From positions 558,001 through 622,000 of the forward strand of contig NZ_CP099960.1 of NCBI RefSeq assembly GCF_024137865.1: DNA of 64,000 bases. The letters run 5' to 3'. The position numbers and the translations under genes were made by a program. The notes beneath the pieces are model-generated. The model had not been told where the DNA came from. It searched no databases and worked only from the letters and a program-made list of their open reading frames with translations. Below are positions 7,600 through 15,264 of this stretch, one piece after another; within the stretch, counting starts at the first letter, position 1, and each line of letters begins with the position of its first letter. Source of the DNA: Moraxella sp. FZFQ2102 (GTDB taxonomy: Bacteria; Pseudomonadota; Gammaproteobacteria; Pseudomonadales; Moraxellaceae).

Positions 7600-9408
7600 T
7601 TAAAAATATGTTAATAATGATACCATCGCTTGCGTGTTGGTGTCGTGATGATTGCGCTCGGTTTTGGTCACAGCACGCACCGCATGAGTGCGTCCGATAT
7701 CCGCCTGTACACCGACGCTCAGCGATGGCTGAAAATAGCCTGATCGCACGCCATCAGCACTGTCATGATGATAATAATACGGCGCTGCGACCTCGATCAT
7801 GCCACGCAGATGATCGGTGGCATAATGCACACAGCCTGCCACAGGCCCTGCGCCGATGCGATAGCCTTGATTAACCCTACCCACTTGCACACCGCCATCG
7901 ATGAGCGCATAGCAAGTGGTATCAGCGATCTCACCGCTCCCAGCACGCGCCTGCCCCATGTTCCATGATTTGCCTTTTTGCATTCCGACATCCAGCACCA
8001 GATGGTCTTGATTACTGGTATCGGATGCGTCCGTGACTTGGGTAAATCGTAGTCGCTGCCCCCAAGCCTTGCCCACACCTTTTGGATCAGTGGCATTATT
8101 TTTGGCAGTGTTGGCAGGGTTTAGGCTGCGCGTTGAGAAAATGGTCAAGTCTTTAAGCTTTACCTTCTCATCATTGACGATGGCATCGACAGATAACAAC
8201 TGCAAATCCAAAAGCGGTCGCACACCCATAGGATTATCCAACAGGTCTTGATACGCACCATTGAACGAGATGCCATAGGTTGCCTTTTTTGCCCATTTAT
8301 CATCCAATCCTACACCAATGCCGATGCGATGCACAGGCGTTGCATCCGCTGGATTATTGCGGCTTGGGGTGATTGTACTGATATCAAACTCATCATCATT
8401 ATTAAGATAAGCTTGACGAATGGTTGATACTGATGGGATAAATTTGGTCGATGAGACCACACCTTGCTCGTCTAAAATCGCCGCGATGCGCGCAGGAATG
8501 ACGATGTTGCCAACGCGCTTTTGCAGCGCCATCTGTGGGCGCACCACATCGATCAAGCGGACGATTTCGGTCGCGCAATTATCATGGGTGAAAAAATACG
8601 GACGCGCCATATCCTTGACTTCCCAAATATGCCGCACGATTTGCGCTACTTCATCTTCGGACAGATTCAGCGCATATTGCCACAGATCGCGTTCGTCTTT
8701 TTGTAGATAGTCGGCTTGTTTCTTGGCAAATGGCAAAATCTCCATCACACCTGCATAACGCCCTGCGATCGACTTGACTGTCGCCGTCAGCGTACCATCA
8801 TCAGCATCTGGCACAACTGTATAATTGATCACCATCGCGCGCGCATCGTCATCACGCCCATCATCTGCGCGCAGTAGCACATGAGCAAAGGCAGATGCCA
8901 GCGCATTGGGATGTTCTTCGGCGAAAATCAGTGACAGACGCTTGGCATCCAGACTGTCTGCAAAGGCTTGAAATTCTTGGCATTTTTGTAAATCCAATGG
9001 CACATCGATACCCAGTTTTTTAAGCCTAGTTGCCAAAAAATGCATCCGCGCAGGAAAGCGGCAGATCGCGTCATTATCCATCTCAGCCAGCGCATTGATC
9101 GTCGCGATAAGCTCAGCGCGCGCATCGTTATGTCCATTTTTTGCCAAGAAAAAATTCGGATGATCGATACGGCTACCTGCTTTATCCAAGCGATCAGGGA
9201 ATAATAACAAGCGACGCCATGCCACCGAATCGGCGATTTCATTTATCTGCGCATCACTTAAATCAAAGGCAGGTTTTAGCTGCGTCAATTTAAGCTGCGT
9301 GCCATCAGTAATGCTGTGCGCGGTAGAATTTGCCATCGCGCCATGACAGATCGCCACACAGATGGTCACCATCGCTGCTTGCTTTGCCACAAAAGAAAAT
9401 TTCGCCAT
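7600..9408 (-). CDS. DUF4105 domain envelope protein (Lnb N-terminal periplasmic domain family)
   Basis: A 602-residue exported protein. The N-terminus is a signal peptide (MAKFSFVAKQAAMVTICVAI, probable cleavage after AMA). The central part carries the DUF4105/Lnb periplasmic signature with the conserved Cys in FFTHDNCATEIVRLID. The C-terminal third alternates hydrophobic and polar residues and ends in an aromatic residue (LLTYF), which suggests an outer-membrane beta-barrel. The family is widespread in the envelopes of Acinetobacter and Moraxella relatives, but its activity is not established. ATG 9408 is preferred over GTG 9414. A shorter paralogue lies at 52010-53062. It sits upstream of an SDR gene and divergent from ampD. 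Confidence 0.8.
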   Translation of the reverse strand: MAKFSFVAKQAAMVTICVAICHGAMANSTAHSITDGTQLKLTQLKPAFDLSDAQINEIADSVAWRRLLLFPDRLDKAGSRIDHPNFFLAKNGHNDARAELIATINALAEMDNDAICRFPARMHFLATRLKKLGIDVPLDLQKCQEFQAFADSLDAKRLSLIFAEEHPNALASAFAHVLLRADDGRDDDARAMVINYTVVPDADDGTLTATVKSIAGRYAGVMEILPFAKKQADYLQKDERDLWQYALNLSEDEVAQIVRHIWEVKDMARPYFFTHDNCATEIVRLIDVVRPQMALQKRVGNIVIPARIAAILDEQGVVSSTKFIPSVSTIRQAYLNNDDEFDISTITPSRNNPADATPVHRIGIGVGLDDKWAKKATYGISFNGAYQDLLDNPMGVRPLLDLQLLSVDAIVNDEKVKLKDLTIFSTRSLNPANTAKNNATDPKGVGKAWGQRLRFTQVTDASDTSNQDHLVLDVGMQKGKSWNMGQARAGSGEIADTTCYALIDGGVQVGRVNQGYRIGAGPVAGCVHYATDHLRGMIEVAAPYYYHHDSADGVRSGYFQPSLSVGVQADIGRTHAVRAVTKTERNHHDTNTQAMVSLLTYF

Positions 9409-9529
9409 ACGCACTACCCACAGTTATCATCAAACAGTTATTATCGGTAAGTGCATTGTAACACAGTGATTTATACATTTACCAAACTAAATCATCTTAA
9501 AATTGTGCTAAAATAAAGATAAATGCGTG

Positions 9530-10165
9530 ATGAATTTTTATAATGAAGTGGCTACAGATATGAGTTCACAATTTTTTATCAAAGATGGCTTATTGCATGG
9601 GGCGACATGGCTGCCATCGCCGAATTTTAATGCGCGTCCGACAGACAGTACAGGCATTGTTGCAGGCATTGTCATTCATAACATCAGCCTGCCGCCATCT
9701 ACTTTTGGGCAAGTTAATGCCGATGGCGTGCATCATGTTAAGGCATTTTTCCAAAACCAGCTCAATGCCGATAACCACCCTTATTTTCAGACCATTCACA
9801 CAATGCAAGTCTCAGCGCATTTGTTCATCGAGCGCGACGGCACGGTGACGCAGTTTGTCAATTTCAATGACAGAGCTTGGCACGCGGGCAAATCGCACTA
9901 TCTTGGGCGTGATAATTGTAATGATTTTACCATCGGCATTGAGCTTGAAGGCAGTGATGACACACGCTATGAAGGCATGCAATATCAAGTGTTGGCGCAG
10001 ATTATTGCCGCCATTTATGATGCATATCCTGCCACGCGTCGGCATTTGATGGGACATAGCGACATCGCTCCAATTCGCAAAACCGATCCTGGTGTGCATT
10101 TTGACTGGCAAAAACTGCGCGCGATGGTGGCGAATTTATTGGCAGATTCAAGCGAAAATCAGTAA
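9530..10165 (+). CDS. ampD: 1,6-anhydro-N-acetylmuramyl-L-alanine amidase AmpD
   Basis: A 211-residue (or about 201, see below) zinc amidase of the Amidase_2 family that splits anhydro-muropeptides during cytoplasmic peptidoglycan recycling. In the family, loss of AmpD raises AmpC-type beta-lactamase expression. Zinc ligands are visible as the His in IVIHNISLPPS and the MGHSDIAPIRKTDPG stretch near the C-terminus (His and Asp). The core motif FNDRAWHAGKSHYLGRDNCN is intact. Possible starts are GTG 9527, ATG 9530 and ATG 9560; the family N-terminus fits 9560 best, but 9530 has a purine-rich sequence ahead. No signal peptide is seen, which fits the cytoplasmic AmpD rather than AmiD. It is followed by murJ, also a cell-wall gene. 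Confidence 0.9.
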   Translation: MNFYNEVATDMSSQFFIKDGLLHGATWLPSPNFNARPTDSTGIVAGIVIHNISLPPSTFGQVNADGVHHVKAFFQNQLNADNHPYFQTIHTMQVSAHLFIERDGTVTQFVNFNDRAWHAGKSHYLGRDNCNDFTIGIELEGSDDTRYEGMQYQVLAQIIAAIYDAYPATRRHLMGHSDIAPIRKTDPGVHFDWQKLRAMVANLLADSSENQ

Positions 10166-10289
10166 ATCTGCACGCTTGGGCGTGATTTTGATAAATCTGC
10201 TTACAATAAAGCGCGGTTTTGCTCGATTTTTATGACAAATTTCTCAAAAACACAGTAAAATACAGCATTTTTGGCAATGAAGTAAACTT

Positions 10290-11840
10290 ATGGCAAAATC
10301 TCGGCTTTTTCGCTCGACCATGATTGTCAGTGCATCGACCATGCTTTCACGCATTTTGGGATTGGTGCGCGACATGGTGCTGATGAGCGTGTTTGGCGCA
10401 GGCGGTCTGATGGATGCGTTTTTGGTCGCCTTTAAGATTCCCAATTTTTTGCGCCGCCTGTTTGCCGAAGGTGCGTTCAGCCAAGCCTTCGTGCCGATTC
10501 TCACTGAATATAAAGAGAAGCGCACTTTCAATGAAGTACAGCTACTGATCAGCCGCGCATCGGGCGCATTGTCATCGATTTTGCTTGTGCTGACAGTGGC
10601 GGTGATTTTGCTTGCGCCACAAGTCATCACCCTATTTGCCCCTGGGTTTCACGGTGATGGTGAGAAGTTCGCTACCGCAGCTGAGCTGCTTCGTTTGACC
10701 TTTCCTTATCTGCTACTGATCTCGATGACTGCGTTTTATGGCAGTGTGCTCAACAGCTATGGTAAATTTGCTGCGCCTGCCTTTGCGCCTGTCTTGCTCA
10801 ATGTCTGCATGATCGTCGGCGCGCTGATCATTGCGCCGATGATGGATACACCGATCATGGCGCTCGGCTATGCGGTGGCGGTATCGGGCTTATTACAATT
10901 ACTCATCCAACTACCGCAGCTGTGGAAACAAAAACTACTGGTCGCGCCAAGTATTGATTTTAAAGACGAAGGCGTCGTGCGCATTCTTAAGCTGATGTTG
11001 CCTGCGATTTTTGGCGTGTCTGTTACTCAGATTAATTTGCTACTATCTACCGTCTTTGCATCACTAATGATCGCAGGTTCGGTATCATGGATGTACGCTG
11101 CCGAACGCCTAAGCGAGCTGCCACTGGGACTGATCGGCGTAGCGATCGGTACGGTGATTTTGCCAAGCTTATCATCCAGCCGCGCTAAGGCGGATGATGA
11201 CAGCTTTAAAAAGACACTGGACTGGGCAGCGCGTTTGATCATCTTGATTGGTCTGCCTGCTGCACTTGCGATGTTTGTGCTGTCGGATGTGCTGATGGAT
11301 GCGCTGTTTGTCCGCGGTGAGTTCAGTCACCAAGACGCCTTGATGAGTGGTATCGCGCTCAAGGCATTGGCAGGTGGCATTTTAAGCTTTATGCTGATTA
11401 AGATTTTTGCGCCTGCATTTTTTGCAGGTCAAGATACCAAAACCCCTGTAAAAGTCGGCATTGCCTCAGTTTTTGCCAATATGATTTTTAGCGTGCTATT
11501 CATCGGATTGTTTTATTTATTTGATTTGCCGCTGCATGGCGGATTGGCATTGGCGACGACAGCGGCAAGCTTTGTCAATGCAGGTCTTTTGTACTTTATT
11601 TTGCATAAGCGCGGCATTTATCGCTTTGGTGCGCACTGGAAAAAGCTGTTCACGCAGTTTGGCATTGCAAGCGCGGCGATGGTCGCAGCCTTGTATGTGA
11701 TTTTGCCTTATTATCCGATCGATGGTGGTCAATGGTTAAAAATCGCCATTCTGCTCGGCATTTGTGCAGCAGGTGCAGCGGTGTATGGTGTGGTACTGCT
11801 TGCGACAGGTTTTCGCCCGCGTCAGCTAAAGCATGGTTGA
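10290..11840 (+). CDS. murJ: Lipid II flippase MurJ (MviN)
   Basis: A 516-residue polytopic inner-membrane protein of the MOP exporter superfamily that moves lipid II across the membrane for peptidoglycan synthesis. The N-terminus is typical (TMLSRILGLVRDMVLMSVFGAG) and is followed by FKIPNFLRRLFAEGAFSQAF, the MurJ signature with its conserved arginines. About 14 hydrophobic segments can be counted. Length is normal (E. coli 511). It lies 124 bases after ampD, so shared transcription is possible. The 525 bases downstream hold repeats and no gene. Confidence 0.95.
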   Translation: MAKSRLFRSTMIVSASTMLSRILGLVRDMVLMSVFGAGGLMDAFLVAFKIPNFLRRLFAEGAFSQAFVPILTEYKEKRTFNEVQLLISRASGALSSILLVLTVAVILLAPQVITLFAPGFHGDGEKFATAAELLRLTFPYLLLISMTAFYGSVLNSYGKFAAPAFAPVLLNVCMIVGALIIAPMMDTPIMALGYAVAVSGLLQLLIQLPQLWKQKLLVAPSIDFKDEGVVRILKLMLPAIFGVSVTQINLLLSTVFASLMIAGSVSWMYAAERLSELPLGLIGVAIGTVILPSLSSSRAKADDDSFKKTLDWAARLIILIGLPAALAMFVLSDVLMDALFVRGEFSHQDALMSGIALKALAGGILSFMLIKIFAPAFFAGQDTKTPVKVGIASVFANMIFSVLFIGLFYLFDLPLHGGLALATTAASFVNAGLLYFILHKRGIYRFGAHWKKLFTQFGIASAAMVAALYVILPYYPIDGGQWLKIAILLGICAAGAAVYGVVLLATGFRPRQLKHG

Positions 11841-11893
11841 TTTTTGGTAAAATTAAACAAATCCAAAAAAGCACAAGCAATACATCACTACAA

Positions 11894-11936
11894 TTCATTG
11901 TATTATTGAAAATAGTATTTAAAAAAATACAATGAA
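11894..11936. repeat. Inverted repeat downstream of murJ
   Basis: TTCATTGTATT (11894-11904) pairs exactly with AATACAATGAA (11926-11936). It directly precedes the REP doublet. It has no T-run, so it is not a classic intrinsic terminator, though it could cap the murJ transcript. Confidence 0.6.
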
Positions 11937-11937
11937 T

Positions 11938-12057
11938 GTAGGGTGTGCCGAGCGCACCTTTCAGATAGCTAATGCGTCAAATCATCAAGGAATTTTTGCC
12001 AAATTTATTATCAAAATCAGTCGTCTTTGCCAAAATGGTGCGAAAGCCGCACCCTAC
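11938..12057. repeat. REP doublet (REPIN-like element)
   Basis: Two inverted 21-base ends, 11938-11958 and 12037-12057, each start with GTAG(GGTG) at the outer side and each folds into its own short hairpin (GGTGTGC/GCGCACC on the left, GGTGCG/CGCACC on the right). A GTAG tetranucleotide next to an imperfect palindrome is the known layout of REP sequences moved by RAYT transposases, and two in opposite orientation form a REPIN. The 78 bases between them are AT-rich and non-coding. Only one copy is in the window, so repetition in the genome is inferred. Confidence 0.65.
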
Positions 12058-12159
12058 GGCAGATTTTCAATGGTATAAAAAAAATAAACAGATGCATACG
12101 AGCGTATTGCATACACCTTTTATACATAAAACCTTACCAATACCCAACAATCTTTGAAT

Positions 12160-12264
12160 TATAGTCAAACAAATTTAAAATAAGGCAAGGAAAACGAGCG
12201 AAGTTGTACAAGTGGTATTGCAAGCGAGTTTGACGCTGTATTATTTTAAAGTTGGCAGGCTATA
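12160..12264. mobile_element. Correia-like miniature inverted-repeat element
   Basis: A 105-base segment starts with TATAG and ends with CTATA. The outer 24 bases on each side are inverted repeats with 19 of 24 matches, including a perfect ten (TTTAAAATAA at 12174-12183, TTATTTTAAA at 12241-12250). It is too short to code for a transposase. The TATAG end and the following TTAAA...AAGGCAAGG resemble neisserial Correia repeats in layout. A terminal TA may be the target duplication. It probably depends on a transposase encoded elsewhere. Confidence 0.6.
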
Positions 12265-12366
12265 CAAATATTCACTGATAACATAAAGCATACAAAGGCA
12301 GCTTGTGATTTGTCGGCAATGCCCTAAAATAGAATTTACATTCATTTTAATTTACAGGAAAAGACA

Positions 12367-12846
12367 ATGACCAAACCAGTTGCCACCCATGTCGATGCCA
12401 ACATGAACCTTGAGCACATTCGCCTAGAATGCCAAAATCTTGCCAAATCTCGCGCCAAGATCTCAGCAGGCGTGGCGGTGATTCCGCTGCCATTTTTGGA
12501 TGTCGCCATCGATGTGGCAATGCTGTCTAAACTACTGCCTGAGATTACCACGCGCTTTGGCTTGACCGATGTCGAGCACGCACAAGCCCAAAGCCAACAA
12601 AACCTAAAAGAAAAAATCATCGCAGTCGGCGGCTTGGTTGCAGCGCGCGGTGTGGTAAATAAGACCGTTCAAGGCTTTGGCGGCAAGTTTGTTGGTAAAC
12701 AAGTCAGCAAATATGTACCGTTCGGCGGTCAGATCGTCGCAGCGACTTTGGGTTATATGATTTTTAAGAAAATCGCTTTTGATCACATCGAAGAATGCTT
12801 CAAGATCGCCAAACAAGCACAGCGCGACAGTTTGCAAAATTCATAA
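12367..12846 (+). CDS. Small DUF697-like protein, function unknown
   Basis: A 159-residue protein with an N-terminal helical stretch (EHIRLECQNLAKSRA), then an amphipathic or hydrophobic segment (AKISAGVAVIPLPFLDVAIDVAML) and a second weakly hydrophobic, Gly-rich segment (FGGQIVAATLGYMIFKKIAF). This layout resembles DUF697/YcjF-type domains that accompany membrane-associated GTPases, but no GTPase lies nearby and no catalytic motif is visible. The ATG at 12367 follows TTTACAGGAAAAGACA, a good ribosome site. It is single, preceded by repeat-rich DNA and followed by a strong terminator. The family assignment is tentative. Confidence 0.6.
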   Translation: MTKPVATHVDANMNLEHIRLECQNLAKSRAKISAGVAVIPLPFLDVAIDVAMLSKLLPEITTRFGLTDVEHAQAQSQQNLKEKIIAVGGLVAARGVVNKTVQGFGGKFVGKQVSKYVPFGGQIVAATLGYMIFKKIAFDHIEECFKIAKQAQRDSLQNS

Positions 12847-12858
12847 GTCATCACCGCC

Positions 12859-12903
12859 AAAAACCGTTTAGCAAGAATCATTTGCATTTGCTAAACGGTT
12901 TTT
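12859..12903 (+). terminator. Intrinsic terminator after the DUF697-like gene
   Basis: A 14-base stem (12861-12874 with 12888-12901, arms AAACCGTTTAGCAA and TTGCTAAACGGTTT) is flanked by A and T runs. It lies 15 bases after the stop codon. Confidence 0.88.
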
Positions 12904-13083
12904 GCTGTTTTTGGCTATATTTTTTCGATTTTGGCATAATAAAATCTCGGGTTTTATTTGAGAAAATCCGCCAAACGCGTTACAATATCAAAACAATTTT
13001 TTCGGGCACTGCCCACTCTTTTCCACGGGCAGCTAGCCACTCGGCTATCGCGAACGCCCCAGCCAAAAGCCAAAGGTAATCAC

Positions 13084-13407
13084 ATGACATTTGTAGTAAC
13101 TGATAACTGCATCCGCTGTAAATACACTGACTGTGTTGAAGTTTGCCCTGTGGATTGTTTCTATGAAGGCCCAAACTTCCTAGTCATCAACCCAGATGAG
13201 TGCATCGACTGCGCACTGTGCGAGCCTGAATGCCCTGCCAATGCGATTTTCTCAGAAGATGAAATCCCTGCGGGTCAAGAAGAATTCCTAGCGATCAACG
13301 AAGAGCTGTCTGGCATCTGGCCAAACATCACTGAGAAAAAAGACGCCCTGCCTGATTATGAAAAATGGGACGGCGTCAGCGGCAAGATTCAATATCTTGA
13401 GCGTTAA
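13084..13407 (+). CDS. fdxA: 7Fe ferredoxin FdxA
   Basis: A 107-residue seven-iron ferredoxin, a soluble electron carrier with one [3Fe-4S] and one [4Fe-4S] cluster. Cluster ligands are in [19 protein letters not shown] and [14 protein letters not shown]. The C-terminal tail of about 50 residues (after [10 protein letters not shown]) is the usual FdxA extension. ATG 13084 is preferred to further upstream starts because AAAGGTAATCAC precedes it and TFVVTDNC is the family start. It is monocistronic, closed by the terminator at 13429-13458. Its electron partners are unknown. Confidence 0.93.
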   Translation: MTFVVTDNCIRCKYTDCVEVCPVDCFYEGPNFLVINPDECIDCALCEPECPANAIFSEDEIPAGQEEFLAINEELSGIWPNITEKKDALPDYEKWDGVSGKIQYLER

Positions 13408-13428
13408 TCGGTGGATTGACCCGTTATT

Positions 13429-13458
13429 AAAAAGCTCTGATAATATCAGGGCTTTTTT
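13429..13458 (+). terminator. Intrinsic terminator of fdxA
   Basis: A long imperfect palindrome, 13429-13442 with 13444-13457 (AAAAAGC...GCTTTTT with one G-T pair), ends in a T-run 22 bases past the fdxA stop. Confidence 0.8.
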
Positions 13459-13473
13459 ATTGGCAATTTTTAG

Positions 13474-13507
13474 AAAAACAAAAGCCGCTCAAACTGAAGC
13501 GGCTTTT
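13474..13507 (-). terminator. Intrinsic terminator of agcS
   Basis: AAAAGCCGCT (13480-13489) pairs with AGCGGCTTTT (13498-13507). On the minus strand a T-rich run follows, and the hairpin lies just beyond the agcS stop. The arms work in either direction. Confidence 0.8.
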
Positions 13508-13521
13508 GCTGATAGATCACA

Positions 13522-14934
13522 TCACTTCCAAATATCTGAACGCACTTTTTTCATCAAATGCGGATATTTATTGATGTCAAATACTGGCTTATCCACGCCT
13601 GCTTTGAGCTGAGCATTATAGTCTTTGACCAGTGTAAATACATAGCGTGATAGTAGCACGATGGCGATTAGGTTGATAAATGCCATCACACCCATCGTCA
13701 AATCACCCATATCCCATACTACAGCCACCTTGGTCACCGCACCGAAGTACACAAAGCCAAGTACCGCCATACGGAACAAGGTCAGCAAAAATGCATTATT
13801 CTTCAAAAACTGCATATTCGACTCAGCATAGGCATAGTTACCAATGATGGTAGAGTAGGCAAACATAAACAGAACGATAGCCAAGAAATACTGACCCCAA
13901 GCACCCACATGACTCTCAAGTGCTGCCTGAGTCAGCTGTACACCTGACAAATCAGCGGCATTCTCTGGCATCACCGCAAGCAAAATCACAAACGCAGTGC
14001 ATGAGCAAACAATCAGCGTATCCACAAATACGCCCAGCATCTGAATGATACCCTGCTCTACAGGATGCTTGACATTGGCAGCGGCAGCGGCGTTTGGTGC
14101 AGAGCCTTGACCAGCTTCGTTTGAGTACAGACCACGCTTGATGCCTTGCATCATTGCCACCGATACCATTGAGCCAAACAGACCACCGCCTGCTGCTTCA
14201 AAAGTAAACGCCTTGGTAAAAATCAATGAAATCACGCTTGGGATTTTATCAATATTCACACCAACGATATACAACGCAACCAGTAGATAAAACAGCGCCA
14301 TCACAGGGACAAAAGTCTCAGCAATCTTCGCCACACGAGTGATACCACCAAAGATAATCGGTGCAGTAATCACCACAAGCACCGCACCCACGACGTGCTT
14401 ATAAATCTGCCAATCAGCTTTGCAAGCATCATTCTCACCCACACAGCCTGCTGCCGATTGGATGGCAAGCGCGATTGAGTTTGACTGAATCGACTGATAC
14501 ACAAAGCCAAAGCACACAATCAACGCAAATGCAAACACCACGCCCAGCCATTTTTGGCCAAGACCTTGTTCGATATAGTAGGCAGGGCCGCCACGGAAGC
14601 GATTGGTATGCTCATCACGCACCTTGAATAGCTGAGCCAGACTGCTCTCGGCCAATGCCGAGCACATACCAATCAAGGCAATCAGCCACATCCAAAATAC
14701 CGCACCAGCACCACCGATACCGATAGCAATCGCAACACCTGCGACATTACCGACACCGACACGACTCGCAAGACCTGTTACAAAGGCCTGAAAGCCTGAG
14801 ATACCATCAGCATCATTGTCATTTTTGCGGCTGCCAAGCATCGTTTTGATACTTTGACCAAATAGGCGAAACTGTGCAAATCCTGAGAAAACAGTAAAGA
14901 AAAAGCCAATGCCGACCAACATCCAAATCAACAC
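13522..14934 (-). CDS. agcS: Alanine/glycine:cation symporter AgcS family, 5' end separated by an in-frame stop
   Basis: The intact part codes for about 470 residues of a sodium:alanine/glycine symporter (AGCS family): FRGGPAYYIEQGLGQKWLG, GIKRGLYSNEAGQGSAPNAA and VGVGNVAGVAIAIGIGGAGA are family signatures, with about 10 hydrophobic segments. The gene proper should begin at ATG 15027, which has a GGAG ribosome site; that frame runs 29 codons, meets TAG at 14938-14940, then continues without shift into this protein. A start at GTG 14934 or ATG 14922 would leave most of the first membrane segment. The remainder may be made by reinitiation, or the gene may be dead. A leader hairpin precedes it. 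Confidence 0.8.
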   Translation of the reverse strand: MLIWMLVGIGFFFTVFSGFAQFRLFGQSIKTMLGSRKNDNDADGISGFQAFVTGLASRVGVGNVAGVAIAIGIGGAGAVFWMWLIALIGMCSALAESSLAQLFKVRDEHTNRFRGGPAYYIEQGLGQKWLGVVFAFALIVCFGFVYQSIQSNSIALAIQSAAGCVGENDACKADWQIYKHVVGAVLVVITAPIIFGGITRVAKIAETFVPVMALFYLLVALYIVGVNIDKIPSVISLIFTKAFTFEAAGGGLFGSMVSVAMMQGIKRGLYSNEAGQGSAPNAAAAANVKHPVEQGIIQMLGVFVDTLIVCSCTAFVILLAVMPENAADLSGVQLTQAALESHVGAWGQYFLAIVLFMFAYSTIIGNYAYAESNMQFLKNNAFLLTLFRMAVLGFVYFGAVTKVAVVWDMGDLTMGVMAFINLIAIVLLSRYVFTLVKDYNAQLKAGVDKPVFDINKYPHLMKKVRSDIWK

Positions 14935-14937
14935 ATC

Positions 14938-15027
14938 CTACAAAGGTGCGCTAAAGGCATTGACCGTACAATGTAAAATCTCGACAAAGCTTGGCTTTGC
15001 CGTACAAGAAAGTGGATTTTCGTACAT
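14938..15027 (-). pseudogene. agcS: Orphaned 5' coding segment of agcS ending at an amber codon
   Basis: ATG 15027 sits seven bases after GGAG and opens a 29-codon frame that ends with ...NAFSAPL, then TAG, then DVLIWMLVG in the same frame. AgcS proteins often have a Trp at this position (ILWD or LLWG before the first helix), so TGG to TAG is the simplest reading. This segment supplies the usual short cytoplasmic N-terminus of the symporter. Confidence 0.7.
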
Positions 15028-15042
15028 AAAACACTCCATCTT

Positions 15043-15169
15043 GATGGCAACCCATCACCATCCAAGATAAAAAAGCACAAAAAAAAGATGATAGCAACTT
15101 GCCATCATCTTCCTTAATTCAACAGTTTTTATAATTGACTATACAATATAAAAAGTAATGCGTATTATA
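15043..15169 (-). promoter_or_regulatory. agcS promoter and attenuator-like leader
   Basis: A TATAAT -10 box (15164-15169, minus strand) is followed by a leader that contains a terminator-like hairpin (15085-15095 with 15101-15112) and a U-run (15081-15086), about 55 bases before ATG 15027. The hairpin's first arm includes GATGGCAA (minus strand, 15099-15106), which can pair instead with TTGCCATC (15043-15050) next to the ribosome site. No good -35 box was found. This reads as two alternative folds, but it could simply be the terminator of the upstream permease gene. Confidence 0.5.
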
Positions 15170-15264
15170 ACTGATTTTTTGGTAACAATCACGCAATTTT
15201 AGAGAAATATCTTAAAATTCATTAAAATTACAAAGCCATCACCATCAGCGTTATTTATGAGCGA

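Larger units (their letters stand above)
11841..12366. other. 525-bp repeat-bearing intergenic region
   Basis: Between murJ and the next gene there is no plausible coding sequence. The stretch holds a palindrome (11894-11936), a REP doublet (11938-12057) and a Correia-like element (12160-12264), then about 100 AT-rich bases that must contain the promoter of the gene at 12367. Confidence 0.7.

Noticed and set aside
11972..12157. Short open frame inside the repeat-bearing gap after murJ
   Set aside because: It runs across the REP doublet, has low-complexity content and no ribosome site; the region is better read as repeats.
14938..14940. Programmed recoding of TAG (pyrrolysine) in agcS
   Set aside because: AgcS transporters have no known pyrrolysine, and pyrrolysine genes were not seen; a plain nonsense mutation or an error is simpler.
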